DNA from: an uncultured bacterium
GTDB lineage: Bacteria > Bacillota > Clostridia > Oscillospirales > Oscillospiraceae
DNA: 64,000 nucleotides
NCBI GenBank assembly: GCA_947364395.1
Contig: CANASS010000005.1
Span: 1 to 64,000 of the forward strand
Direction of reading: 5' to 3'
The stretch's first letter is position 1, and every line of letters starts with the position of its first letter. The notes under the pieces are model-generated. The model was not told the origin of the DNA and did not search any database. It saw nothing but the letters and a program-made list of their open reading frames with translations. Of the stretch, positions 8,575 to 16,440 are shown piece after piece. The position numbers were made by a program, and so were the translations under genes.

Positions 8575-11500
8575 ATGAAACATGCTTTTTTGCGCCGCCT
8601 GGGCGCGTTGGTCCTGGCTCTGGCTATGGCGGCTTCCCTGTGCGCCCCCGCTTGGGCGGATGATCCTGGAACACCGCCCACCACGCCCGGCTCCATCAAG
8701 GGCCTGGATCTCAGCACCAGGCTGATTGTTTTATCCGGCAGCCAGCCGCAGACCCTGAGCATAGTTGGAGGTGACCTGCCCGCTGACGCCACGGTGACGT
8801 GGGGTTCGAGCAGCAGCGCTATCACAGTGACTCCAAACGCAGGAGACAAAAGCCTTGCCCAGGTTTCCGCCACAGGCAATGTCTCCGGTGCGAAAGTCAC
8901 TGCGACCATTGAATATGCCGCCGCCACCGACGGCACCACAAAAAATGTTCTGGACTGCATCGTATATGCCGGGACCTCCCCGGTCCAGGCTGTACCGGAC
9001 ATGACTGTGGCCGCTGGGCAGACGGCTACAGTCACCGTCACCATCAATGCCAATGCAGACCGCATCCCCACAATCAATTTTAAATCCAACAACCCGAATT
9101 CGGCCGAGGTGGAGGGCACCCCGGTAAGGACCGACGATTCCTACAGCAACACCGCCACCTACCGCGTGACAGTCAAGGGTATCAAAGAAGGCCAGGCCGA
9201 CATCGAAATGATCTCCAAAGAGGGCTATCCCCTGGGCTCCTGGAAGGTAACCGTCACCCGCGCCATCCCCGGGACAGCCGTTGAAAACGTGCGTATTACC
9301 CCTCCCACCTATGTGATGCCCTCCGGCGTAACCTCCTATAAGCTGACCGCCATTGTCACACCCGACTATGCCACCAACAAAAAGCTGGAGTGGACCAGCA
9401 GCAACGAGAACGTGGCCACCGTGGACCAGAACGGCGTGGTCACCCGGGTGGGCCCCGGCACCACCACCATCACAGCCACAGCCACAGATGGCACCAATGT
9501 ATTCGGCACCTGCCGGGTGACGGTGGAGGAGGCCCCCTCCGCCCTGGACCTCACCCCCATCAGCGCAACCCTGAACCTGGATTCCGGCCCGAGGGAAACC
9601 CGACTTACAGCCACAGCCTCCGGGCAGGGCAGCGCCGGCGCAGCCATAGCCTGGACCTCCAGCAACCCCAGCGTGGCCACTGTGGACCAGTACGGCAAGG
9701 TCACCGCCGTCAAGGTGGGCAGCGCCACCATCACCGCCACAGCAACGTTCCGGGTAAACAACTCCAACAAGACCATCTCCAAAACCTGCGCCATCACCGT
9801 TGTGGACGATAACTCCACCTTGGCGGACAAGGTGACGCTGGACAAGGAGAAGCACAGCATGCCCGCAGACGGCACGGTCACCCTGCGGGCCACGGTCTCC
9901 CCCGCCAACGCCCCCGTCAAGACCATCACCTGGGACAGCAGCAACAAAAATGTGGCCACCGTGGACCAGAATGGCAAGGTAACCGCCGTGGGCCCGGGCC
10001 AGACCATGATTACCGCCACCGCCTACGGCAACCGGGGTGAAGCCATCTGCGTTGTCACAGTCACCCCCAAGGCGGAGTCCATCCGGCTCAATTTTGCCTA
10101 TGACAACAACAAGCCGGGGACCAACCACTACGAATACACGTTCAAAAAGAACGGGAACGATTACGTCAATGTGAAAGCTATCCTCACCCCCGCTCCCCCC
10201 AATCCCAACCCCGCCGCCGACCCCATCCGCTGGACCAGCAAGAATCCATCTGTGGCCACCGTGTCCAGCGGCACCGGGGCCCAGGTTTCCATCAACTCAG
10301 TGAGTCCGGGCACCACCACCATCACCGCCGCCCCCATGGACCCCGCCGGAAAGGACCGGGCGGAGGTCACTCCCGCCGAAATCACAGTCACCGTTTCCGG
10401 CATCACCATCGCCAAAAGCGAGGACGGCGGCACGCCTCAGCCCATCACCTCCCTCACCCTGGCGGAGGGCCGGCGGCAGACCGTGACCGCTCAGACCTTC
10501 GGCGCCGCCAAGACCGGAGACGGCTCCTGCGACTGGTCCTCCAGCGACCCCTCCATCGTGCGGGTGGGCACCAAGACCGGCGTCAGCACCACACTCACCG
10601 GGGCAAAACCGGGCACCGCCACCATCACCGCCCGGAAGGGAACCTTCTCCGCCACCTGCACCGTCACCGTGGGCGAGGACACCGCGGCGGCCATCACCGC
10701 CTCCACCCCGCCGGGCAGCCCCCTCCAGTTCAGCAAGCTGGTCAGCCAGCTCCAGAGCGCCTGCACCAGCAAAACCGGCAGCCCGCTGGCCTATATCACC
10801 AATCTGTCCGTAGCCTCCACCGAGCAGGGCATCCTCCACGACCAGCACCACTCCTCCGCCGACACCGGCGCGGGAGTCGGCGTCCAGGACCGCTACTATC
10901 CCGGCACCGCGCCCCAGGGCCAGCGGTCCATGAACGACCTGTCCTTCGTGCCCCGGAACACCTTCAGCGGCACGGCGGAGATCAGCTACACCGGCTGGTC
11001 CACCAAGAACCAGAGCTTCAACGGCACCATCCGGGTCACCGTCAACGGCACCGGCGACGTGATGTACAGCTCCAGCGAGGGCGCTCCCGTCAACTTCGTG
11101 TCCGACGACTTCAACCTGTACCATCCCAATCTCCGCTCGGTGTCCTTCACCCCGCCCCAGGACAGCGTGGGCACCCTGTACTACAACTATACCAGCCCCA
11201 GCCAGCCCGGCACCAAGGTGTCCTCCGGCACCACCTACAGCCGCACCGGCAACCCCAGCCTGGACCGGGTAACCTTCGTGCCCGCGGCGGGCTACGCCGG
11301 CACCGTGCGCATCAGCTACAAGGGGACGGATACCGCCGGACGGTCCTTCACCGGCGTGGTGACCATCACCGTCAACGGCGGCGGAGATAATGGCGGCAGC
11401 ACCACCGATATCTCCTATCCCATGAAGGAGGACAGCTGGGTCACCTTCAGGCCGGCCGACTTCAACGCCGCCAGCCAGAGCACCCTGGGCGAACCGCTGT

Positions 11501-13017
11501 CCTATGTCCGCTTCGCCCTGCCCCCCTCCAGCGAGGGCACCTTGTTCTACAACTACCGGGGCTTCGGCGACTATGACAGCGACGTGGCCTCCACCACCAG
11601 CTATTACTACAGCGGAACCCCCTCCCTGGGCGGCGTCTCCTTCGTGCCCACCACCACCACGCCCAGCCAGGTGGACATTGACTACACCGGCTATACCATC
11701 AAGGGGAACACCTTCACCGGCACCATCCACCTGGGACAGCAGGACTCCTCCCAGCAGGGCGGCGGCATGCGCTACACCGTGTTCACCGGCAGATCGGTGA
11801 ACTTCAGCGCCAACAGCTTCAACACCGCCTGCATCGCCGCAACCGGGGCCAGCCTGGACTACGTGCTGTTCACCCAGATGCCCACCGTGGCCCAGGGCAA
11901 CCTGCGCTACACCAGGGGGAACAGCTCCACCACCAACAACCTGTCCACCACCACCCGGTGCTACCGCGCCGCCCCCAACAGCTGGGACGTTCAGCTGTCC
12001 AACGTGTACTTCCAGGCCAACTCCAATTACACCGGCACGGTGGTCCTGCCCTTCACGGGATACAACACCAACGGCTCCTCCTTCACCGGCCAGGTGACCA
12101 TCGAGGTGACGCCCCCCGCCGCCAGTAATATCACCTACACCGGCACCACCGCCATCCCATACCAGCTGTCGGTCCAGGACGTGCAGAGGGCCTGCAGCGG
12201 CGCCCTGGACGGCGCCCTGTCCTACATCACCTTTACCAGCCTGCCCAGCGCCGCCTCCGGACGGCTGTACAGCGGCTACAGCGGCTTCCGCACCGGCTCC
12301 CAGGTGAACACCGGCACCCGGTACTATGCCTCCGGCTCCCCCAGCATCAGCCAGCTCAGCTTCGTGCCCAGGGGCCGGTACAGCGGCCAGGTGTCCATCA
12401 GCTTCACCGCCACCAGCACCAGCGGCCAGAGCGTCAACGGCCGGATTGTGCTCAACCTGTCCAGCAATGGCAGCTCCAGCTACTTCTCCGACCTGATCTA
12501 TCACACCTGGGCCGCCCCTGCGGTGGATTACCTGTACCTGAACGGCGTGACCAAGGGCGTCACTGCCACCGCCTTCGGCCCCAACCAGCAGATCAACCGC
12601 TGTGACTTTGTGCTCATGCTGTGCAGGGCCTTCAAGTTCAGCGAGGTCAGCGGCTACAGCTTCGCCGACGTGCCCACCAACTCCTACTTTGCCGGAGCGG
12701 TGGCCGCCGCCAAGCAGCGGGGCATCGTCAGCGGCGACGGGGGCAGCTTCCGGCCCTACGGCAAGCTCACCCGCCAGGACGCCATGGTGATGATTAAAAA
12801 CGCCCTGGACGCCGCCGGATGGAGCGTCAACGCCTCCTCCACCTCCATTCTGAACCAGTTCTCCGACGGCTCCACCGTCTCCCCCTACGCCCGGAACGCA
12901 GTGAGCGCCCTGGTCCAGCTGGGTGCGGTAAACGGCGACAACGGCCGCCTGCTCCCCCACAACTCCATCACCAGAGCGGAGGCGGCGGTGATTCTCCATT
13001 TCGTCATGACCATGTGA
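8575..13017 (+). CDS. Large secreted Big2/cadherin-like repeat protein with C-terminal SLH anchor
   Basis: 1480 residues. The signal peptide ends near PAWA-DD (about residue 29). Residues about 245-700 contain five bacterial Ig-like (Big_2) units, each with the signature W.SSN..VATVD..G.VTAV..G...ITA. Residues about 710-1300 hold five further repeats of about 110-123 residues, each ending in a pattern like ISYTG.(5-6).SF.G.I.V.V, similar in layout to cadherin-like tandem-95 adhesin repeats. Residues about 1305-1480 carry three SLH modules, so the anchor is C-terminal, opposite to the preceding protein. AAAGGAG precedes ATG 8575. It is likely a cell-wall-anchored stalk or adhesin; its ligand is unknown. 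A PilZ gene starts 17 bases after the stop. Confidence 0.9.
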   Translation: MKHAFLRRLGALVLALAMAASLCAPAWADDPGTPPTTPGSIKGLDLSTRLIVLSGSQPQTLSIVGGDLPADATVTWGSSSSAITVTPNAGDKSLAQVSATGNVSGAKVTATIEYAAATDGTTKNVLDCIVYAGTSPVQAVPDMTVAAGQTATVTVTINANADRIPTINFKSNNPNSAEVEGTPVRTDDSYSNTATYRVTVKGIKEGQADIEMISKEGYPLGSWKVTVTRAIPGTAVENVRITPPTYVMPSGVTSYKLTAIVTPDYATNKKLEWTSSNENVATVDQNGVVTRVGPGTTTITATATDGTNVFGTCRVTVEEAPSALDLTPISATLNLDSGPRETRLTATASGQGSAGAAIAWTSSNPSVATVDQYGKVTAVKVGSATITATATFRVNNSNKTISKTCAITVVDDNSTLADKVTLDKEKHSMPADGTVTLRATVSPANAPVKTITWDSSNKNVATVDQNGKVTAVGPGQTMITATAYGNRGEAICVVTVTPKAESIRLNFAYDNNKPGTNHYEYTFKKNGNDYVNVKAILTPAPPNPNPAADPIRWTSKNPSVATVSSGTGAQVSINSVSPGTTTITAAPMDPAGKDRAEVTPAEITVTVSGITIAKSEDGGTPQPITSLTLAEGRRQTVTAQTFGAAKTGDGSCDWSSSDPSIVRVGTKTGVSTTLTGAKPGTATITARKGTFSATCTVTVGEDTAAAITASTPPGSPLQFSKLVSQLQSACTSKTGSPLAYITNLSVASTEQGILHDQHHSSADTGAGVGVQDRYYPGTAPQGQRSMNDLSFVPRNTFSGTAEISYTGWSTKNQSFNGTIRVTVNGTGDVMYSSSEGAPVNFVSDDFNLYHPNLRSVSFTPPQDSVGTLYYNYTSPSQPGTKVSSGTTYSRTGNPSLDRVTFVPAAGYAGTVRISYKGTDTAGRSFTGVVTITVNGGGDNGGSTTDISYPMKEDSWVTFRPADFNAASQSTLGEPLSYVRFALPPSSEGTLFYNYRGFGDYDSDVASTTSYYYSGTPSLGGVSFVPTTTTPSQVDIDYTGYTIKGNTFTGTIHLGQQDSSQQGGGMRYTVFTGRSVNFSANSFNTACIAATGASLDYVLFTQMPTVAQGNLRYTRGNSSTTNNLSTTTRCYRAAPNSWDVQLSNVYFQANSNYTGTVVLPFTGYNTNGSSFTGQVTIEVTPPAASNITYTGTTAIPYQLSVQDVQRACSGALDGALSYITFTSLPSAASGRLYSGYSGFRTGSQVNTGTRYYASGSPSISQLSFVPRGRYSGQVSISFTATSTSGQSVNGRIVLNLSSNGSSSYFSDLIYHTWAAPAVDYLYLNGVTKGVTATAFGPNQQINRCDFVLMLCRAFKFSEVSGYSFADVPTNSYFAGAVAAAKQRGIVSGDGGSFRPYGKLTRQDAMVMIKNALDAAGWSVNASSTSILNQFSDGSTVSPYARNAVSALVQLGAVNGDNGRLLPHNSITRAEAAVILHFVMTM

Positions 13018-13033
13018 GAAGGAGGCTCGGACC

Positions 13034-13711
13034 ATGAGTGACACGCCAGTTCCCCAGGCCGGCACAGAACAGACCATTCTGCTGCAGCCCGGCACAGTGG
13101 CCGAGGTAATGACCCCGGAAAACCGCCTGATTTATGTGGGAAAGATCGAAAAAATCCAGAACGGCGGGGTGTATATCCGGGAGCTCAACGACGACACCCT
13201 GCCCATGGTGCTGGTGAACAAGCCGGTTAAGGTCCGCTTTTACCAGGAGACGGGCAACATCGTACTCCACGCCAAGGTGTGCGGCAGCACCATCCACATG
13301 TGGAAGGTGGACCGCCTCCAAAGCACCTTCGTCCGGGAGCAGCGGGCCTTTTTCCGCCAGAGCATCAGCATAGACATCGAGGCCAGATGCAGCAGGCGGG
13401 CGGTCCGCTCCGGGCGGGCCGGGGCCCAGTTCCCCTGCAACGTGCTGGACATCAGCGCCGGGGGTATTCTCATCAGCTGCCCTGAGATCTTTGTGGAGGG
13501 CGACCGGCTCCTGGTTGATGAGGCCCCTCTCATCACGGGCGCGCCCGCTTTTTCCTTCAACTGCCAGATCCGCCGGGCCAGCGAGTGGAGAAAGGGCGTG
13601 AACCGCTACGGCTGTCAGTTTGAGTCCCTGTCCCCCCGGGACCAGGACCGGCTTCTCCAGGCCATTTTCACCATTCAGCGGCAGGAGATCAAAAAACGCA
13701 AGCCCCGCTGA
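13034..13711 (+). CDS. PilZ-domain c-di-GMP effector, second copy
   Basis: A 225-residue soluble protein. Residues about 15-97 form a YcgR-type N-terminal beta domain, and residues about 100-215 a PilZ domain with the c-di-GMP motif RAFFR (104-108) and DISAGG (139-144). It is only distantly similar to the PilZ protein at 2715 outside these motifs. A GAAGGAGG site precedes ATG 13034. It lies 16 bases downstream of the Big2/SLH gene, so it is probably cotranscribed with it, and a strong terminator follows. The context suggests c-di-GMP control of motility and surface adhesion; the target is not visible from sequence. Confidence 0.87.
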   Translation: MSDTPVPQAGTEQTILLQPGTVAEVMTPENRLIYVGKIEKIQNGGVYIRELNDDTLPMVLVNKPVKVRFYQETGNIVLHAKVCGSTIHMWKVDRLQSTFVREQRAFFRQSISIDIEARCSRRAVRSGRAGAQFPCNVLDISAGGILISCPEIFVEGDRLLVDEAPLITGAPAFSFNCQIRRASEWRKGVNRYGCQFESLSPRDQDRLLQAIFTIQRQEIKKRKPR

Positions 13712-13732
13712 GCCCCGCGCGGCACAAAAATC

Positions 13733-13773
13733 AGGTCCCGCCCCCATGGGGGCGGGACCTTTGGCGTTTTTCA
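13733..13773 (+). terminator. Intrinsic terminator after the SLH-PilZ operon
   Basis: A perfect palindrome at 13733-13760 (AGGTCCCGCCCCC and its complement) is followed by TTGGCGTTTTT. It separates the PilZ gene from the MATE promoter. Confidence 0.85.
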
Positions 13774-13881
13774 CAAACAGTTTGCGGGAAAATCAACCAA
13801 TTTGCACGGATTCTTTTTTCATAATTGGTAAAACTCCGATATCTACAGAAATCCGTAAGAAATTCTTGTGAAAAAAACCAC

Positions 13882-13909
13882 TTGCTTTCCTCCTCGAAAC
13901 GGCTATAAT
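13882..13909 (+). promoter_or_regulatory. Sigma-A promoter of the MATE gene
   Basis: TTGCTT (13882-13887), a 16-base spacer and TATAAT (13904-13909), about 95 bases before the MATE start codon. Confidence 0.65.
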
Positions 13910-14003
13910 AGGTCAGCAAGCTGGGGCCGTGTTACAGAGGGCCCGCCCCAGGGAGGCCATTCACCGAACCAAACCATCCCGCCTTGGAAGGAGGCAATCA
14001 CTT

Positions 14004-15416
14004 ATGACGAAAGATCTCACCTCAGGCAGCCCCATGCGGCTGATCCTGGGCTTCACGCTGCCCACCCTGTTCGGGCTGCTGTTCCAGCAGCTCTATAACA
14101 TGGTGGACGCCATGATCGTGGGCAAGCTCCTGGGCTCCCAGGCCCTGGGCGCGGTGGGCTCCACCGGCTCCATCAACTTCTTTGTTATCGGCTTCTGCCT
14201 TGGCGTGTGCTCCGGCTTCGCCATCCCGGTGGCCCAGAAGATGGGGGCGAAGGACTACCCCCAGATGCGCCGGTTTGTGGCCAACGCAGCCTACCTGTCC
14301 GCCGTCATCGCCCTGGTGCTCACCGTGGCCACCTGCATTTTCTGCCGGGACATCCTCACCGCCATGGACACCCCAGCCGACCTCTTTGAAGACGCCAACG
14401 CCTACATTTTCATCATTTTCATGGGCATACCCGTGATCTTCCTATACAACCTTCTGGCCGGCGTCATCCGCTCCTTGGGGGACAGCCGGACCCCGGTGTA
14501 TTTTCTGGCCCTGTCCGCCGGACTGAACATCGTGCTGGACCTGATGTTCATCCTGCTTTTTGACGCAGGGGTGGCCGGGGCGGCCATCGCCACCGTGCTG
14601 TCCCAGGCGGTGTCCGGCGTGGCCTGCCTGATCTACATGGTGAAGAAATTCCCCATCCTCCACATCACCCAGGAGGAGCGCCGCTTCGACTGGGACGCCT
14701 GCAAGGGGCTGTGCGCCATGGGCCTGCCCATGGGGCTCCAGTACTCCATCACCGCCATCGGCTCCATCGTGATGCAAACCGCCGTCAACGCCTTGGGCAG
14801 CGTCTACGTGTCTGCGGTGGCCACCGGCGGCAAGGTGTATCAGCTTCTGGCCTGCCCCTTTGACGCCATGGGGGCCGCTATGGCCACCTACTGCGGCCAG
14901 AACGTGGGCGCGGGCCGCCTGGACCGGCTGCGCCAGGGGGTGCGGTCCTGCTCCCTGCTGGGGCTGGGCTACTCCGCCGCCGCCTTTGTGGGAATGTTCT
15001 TCTTCGCTCCCCAGAGCGTCATGCTGTTCCTCAGCTCCTCCGAGCCCCAGTTGGAAACGCTGGTAGGACTGACCAGCCAGTATATCGTCGCACAGGCCGC
15101 GTTTTTCTTCCCTCTGGCCCTGGTAAACATCCTTCGCTTCTCCATCCAGGGCATGGGCTTCGGCGCTTTCGCCATCCTGGCCGGTGTGCTGGAGATGATC
15201 GCCCGCACAGCTGTGGGCCGTCTCTTCGTCCCCGCCGCGGGTTACACCGCCGCCTGCTTTGCCTCCCCGGCGGCGTGGATATTGGCCGACCTGTTCCTCA
15301 TCCCCGCCTGTCTGGGCTGCATCGCCTATCTCAAGCGGAGAAACCCTACCGCCTCCCTGGAGACCATCTCCAGGGCCATGACCAAGATCAAACCCATCAA
15401 ACCCGCTAAGGCGTGA
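14004..15416 (+). CDS. MATE-family multidrug/toxic compound efflux transporter
   Basis: 470 residues with about 12 hydrophobic segments and two pseudo-symmetric halves, the normal size for MATE antiporters. N-terminal features are typical of the DinF/NorM-like clostridial branch: SPMRLILGFTLPTLFGLLFQ, then the QLYNMVDAMIVGKLLG signature. It would export organic cations or drugs using a Na+ or H+ gradient; the substrate cannot be told from sequence. The ATG at 14004 is chosen because AAGGAGG lies nine bases upstream. The longer frame from 13929 would add 25 residues without a ribosome site. It is a single-gene unit with its own promoter and a strong terminator shared with the convergent gene. 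Confidence 0.93.
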   Translation: MTKDLTSGSPMRLILGFTLPTLFGLLFQQLYNMVDAMIVGKLLGSQALGAVGSTGSINFFVIGFCLGVCSGFAIPVAQKMGAKDYPQMRRFVANAAYLSAVIALVLTVATCIFCRDILTAMDTPADLFEDANAYIFIIFMGIPVIFLYNLLAGVIRSLGDSRTPVYFLALSAGLNIVLDLMFILLFDAGVAGAAIATVLSQAVSGVACLIYMVKKFPILHITQEERRFDWDACKGLCAMGLPMGLQYSITAIGSIVMQTAVNALGSVYVSAVATGGKVYQLLACPFDAMGAAMATYCGQNVGAGRLDRLRQGVRSCSLLGLGYSAAAFVGMFFFAPQSVMLFLSSSEPQLETLVGLTSQYIVAQAAFFFPLALVNILRFSIQGMGFGAFAILAGVLEMIARTAVGRLFVPAAGYTAACFASPAAWILADLFLIPACLGCIAYLKRRNPTASLETISRAMTKIKPIKPAKA

Positions 15417-15455
15417 ATTGAGCCCCCCGGTTTTCACCGGGGGGCTCAATTTTTA
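15416..15455. terminator. Bidirectional terminator between convergent genes
   Basis: A perfect 15-bp stem (AATTGAGCCCCCCGG and complement) with loop TTTTCA. It is flanked by T-rich sequence on the plus-strand exit and by A/T on the other, and serves both the MATE gene and the minus-strand gene that ends at 15465. Confidence 0.9.
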
Positions 15456-15464
15456 TCCTTTTTC

Positions 15465-16235
15465 TCACGCCACCGCAGAGAAGGGCTTCCGGGGGTCCTG
15501 CTGCTGGCTCTGCTGGCCGTCCTGCCGGCTGTTATTGGCTTTGGTGACGGTGCGGGTGGTGCCGCCGGACACGTAGGTCTTGCCGCACTCCGGGCAGATC
15601 GCGTTGTGATAGGTCACAGACTGGCTGACCACCCTGCGGTCGTCCCGCTGGGCCTTGGCCTGCTCACGGACCACGTGCTCGTTCTCATGGCCCCGCACGG
15701 CGGAGGCCGCCTGCTCCGGGGCCACATTAGTGGGGGTCTTGAAGGACACGCCGGGGTCGTCGGAGCCGTCCTGGTATTTGCGCTCCTTGCAGGTCTGGCA
15801 CTCGCCCTCCTCCATGACCTCCTGAGGGCTCTTGGCCTCCCCCAGCGCGGCCTTCTGGGCCTCAGTGCCCTTCAGTCCGGCCAGCTCGGGGGCCTGGGCC
15901 TTGTCCATGCCCGCAGCCTGGGCGGCGGCCCCCTGCTGGGCCGGGTTGTCTCCTATGTACCTGATGCGCATACGCACCGCCATCTCCACCGGGTCAGCGC
16001 CCTCCCGGATGTTCAGCCCAAACTGACTGGGCTTCATCTCCTGGCCGCTGACCGGCTTGACGGCGGAGACGGGTTGAACGGGGGTCTCGGGCTGGGCGGC
16101 TTTTCTAGCAGTCCACACCGCCGACGGCCGCTGGACGGACTGGGCCTTGTCCGCGCCCTGGGCCCGGGCGGCGTAGGACGCGCCATAGACGCCGTAAGCG
16201 GCCCAGGGGCTCATTCCAGAAATACCACTTATCAT
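15465..16235 (-). CDS. SprA-like putative zinc metalloprotease
   Basis: 256 residues with no clear signal peptide or membrane segment. The N-terminal 80 residues are Ala/Gln/Pro-rich and probably disordered. The C-terminal half has a putative zinc protease motif HENEH (HExxH) near residue 187, flanked by two cysteine pairs, CQTC (about 146-149) and CPEC (about 216-219). This layout matches the SprA-related family (Pfam), which is known mainly from prediction. The ATG at 16235 has GAGGTGAT upstream and a sigma-A promoter at 16280-16308. The function is unknown; a secreted or surface-related protease of S-layer neighbours is possible but unproven. Confidence 0.65.
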   Translation of the reverse strand: MISGISGMSPWAAYGVYGASYAARAQGADKAQSVQRPSAVWTARKAAQPETPVQPVSAVKPVSGQEMKPSQFGLNIREGADPVEMAVRMRIRYIGDNPAQQGAAAQAAGMDKAQAPELAGLKGTEAQKAALGEAKSPQEVMEEGECQTCKERKYQDGSDDPGVSFKTPTNVAPEQAASAVRGHENEHVVREQAKAQRDDRRVVSQSVTYHNAICPECGKTYVSGGTTRTVTKANNSRQDGQQSQQQDPRKPFSAVA

Positions 16236-16440
16236 AAGATCACCTCATGGATGAAAAAATAGGGCGGAATACTATGCTTATTGTACCACAGCCCCGGGAC
16301 AAAAACAAGTTGAAATCTCACATTTCCTCCAATGGCGGACCTCTTTTCGCCTCTGGACGGCCACAGGATGGCTTATCCCCTGCATCACGCCGAAAAAGTT
16401 TTCGAAAAAAGGCGAAATTAAACAAGGAGGAAACTATCCA
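16236..16440. other. Divergent intergenic region upstream of the S-layer gene
   Basis: It holds the minus-strand promoter of the SprA-like gene and the leader of the S-layer gene. The S-layer ribosome site is strong (CAAGGAGG, about nine bases before ATG 16441). No convincing plus-strand sigma-A promoter could be placed, although the product is expected to be abundant. Confidence 0.5.
16280..16308 (-). promoter_or_regulatory. Sigma-A promoter of the SprA-like gene
   Basis: On the minus strand: TTGTTT (16303-16308), a 17-base spacer and TACAAT (16280-16285), about 40 bases before the start codon. Confidence 0.6.

Noticed and set aside
10297..13095. A 932-codon open frame opposite the Big2/SLH gene
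   Set aside because: Same shadow effect; the plus-strand frame has a signal peptide, Big2 and SLH modules.
13929..14003. N-terminal extension of the MATE protein
   Set aside because: The extra 25 residues are polar and basic, with no ribosome site; ATG 14004 follows AAGGAGG.
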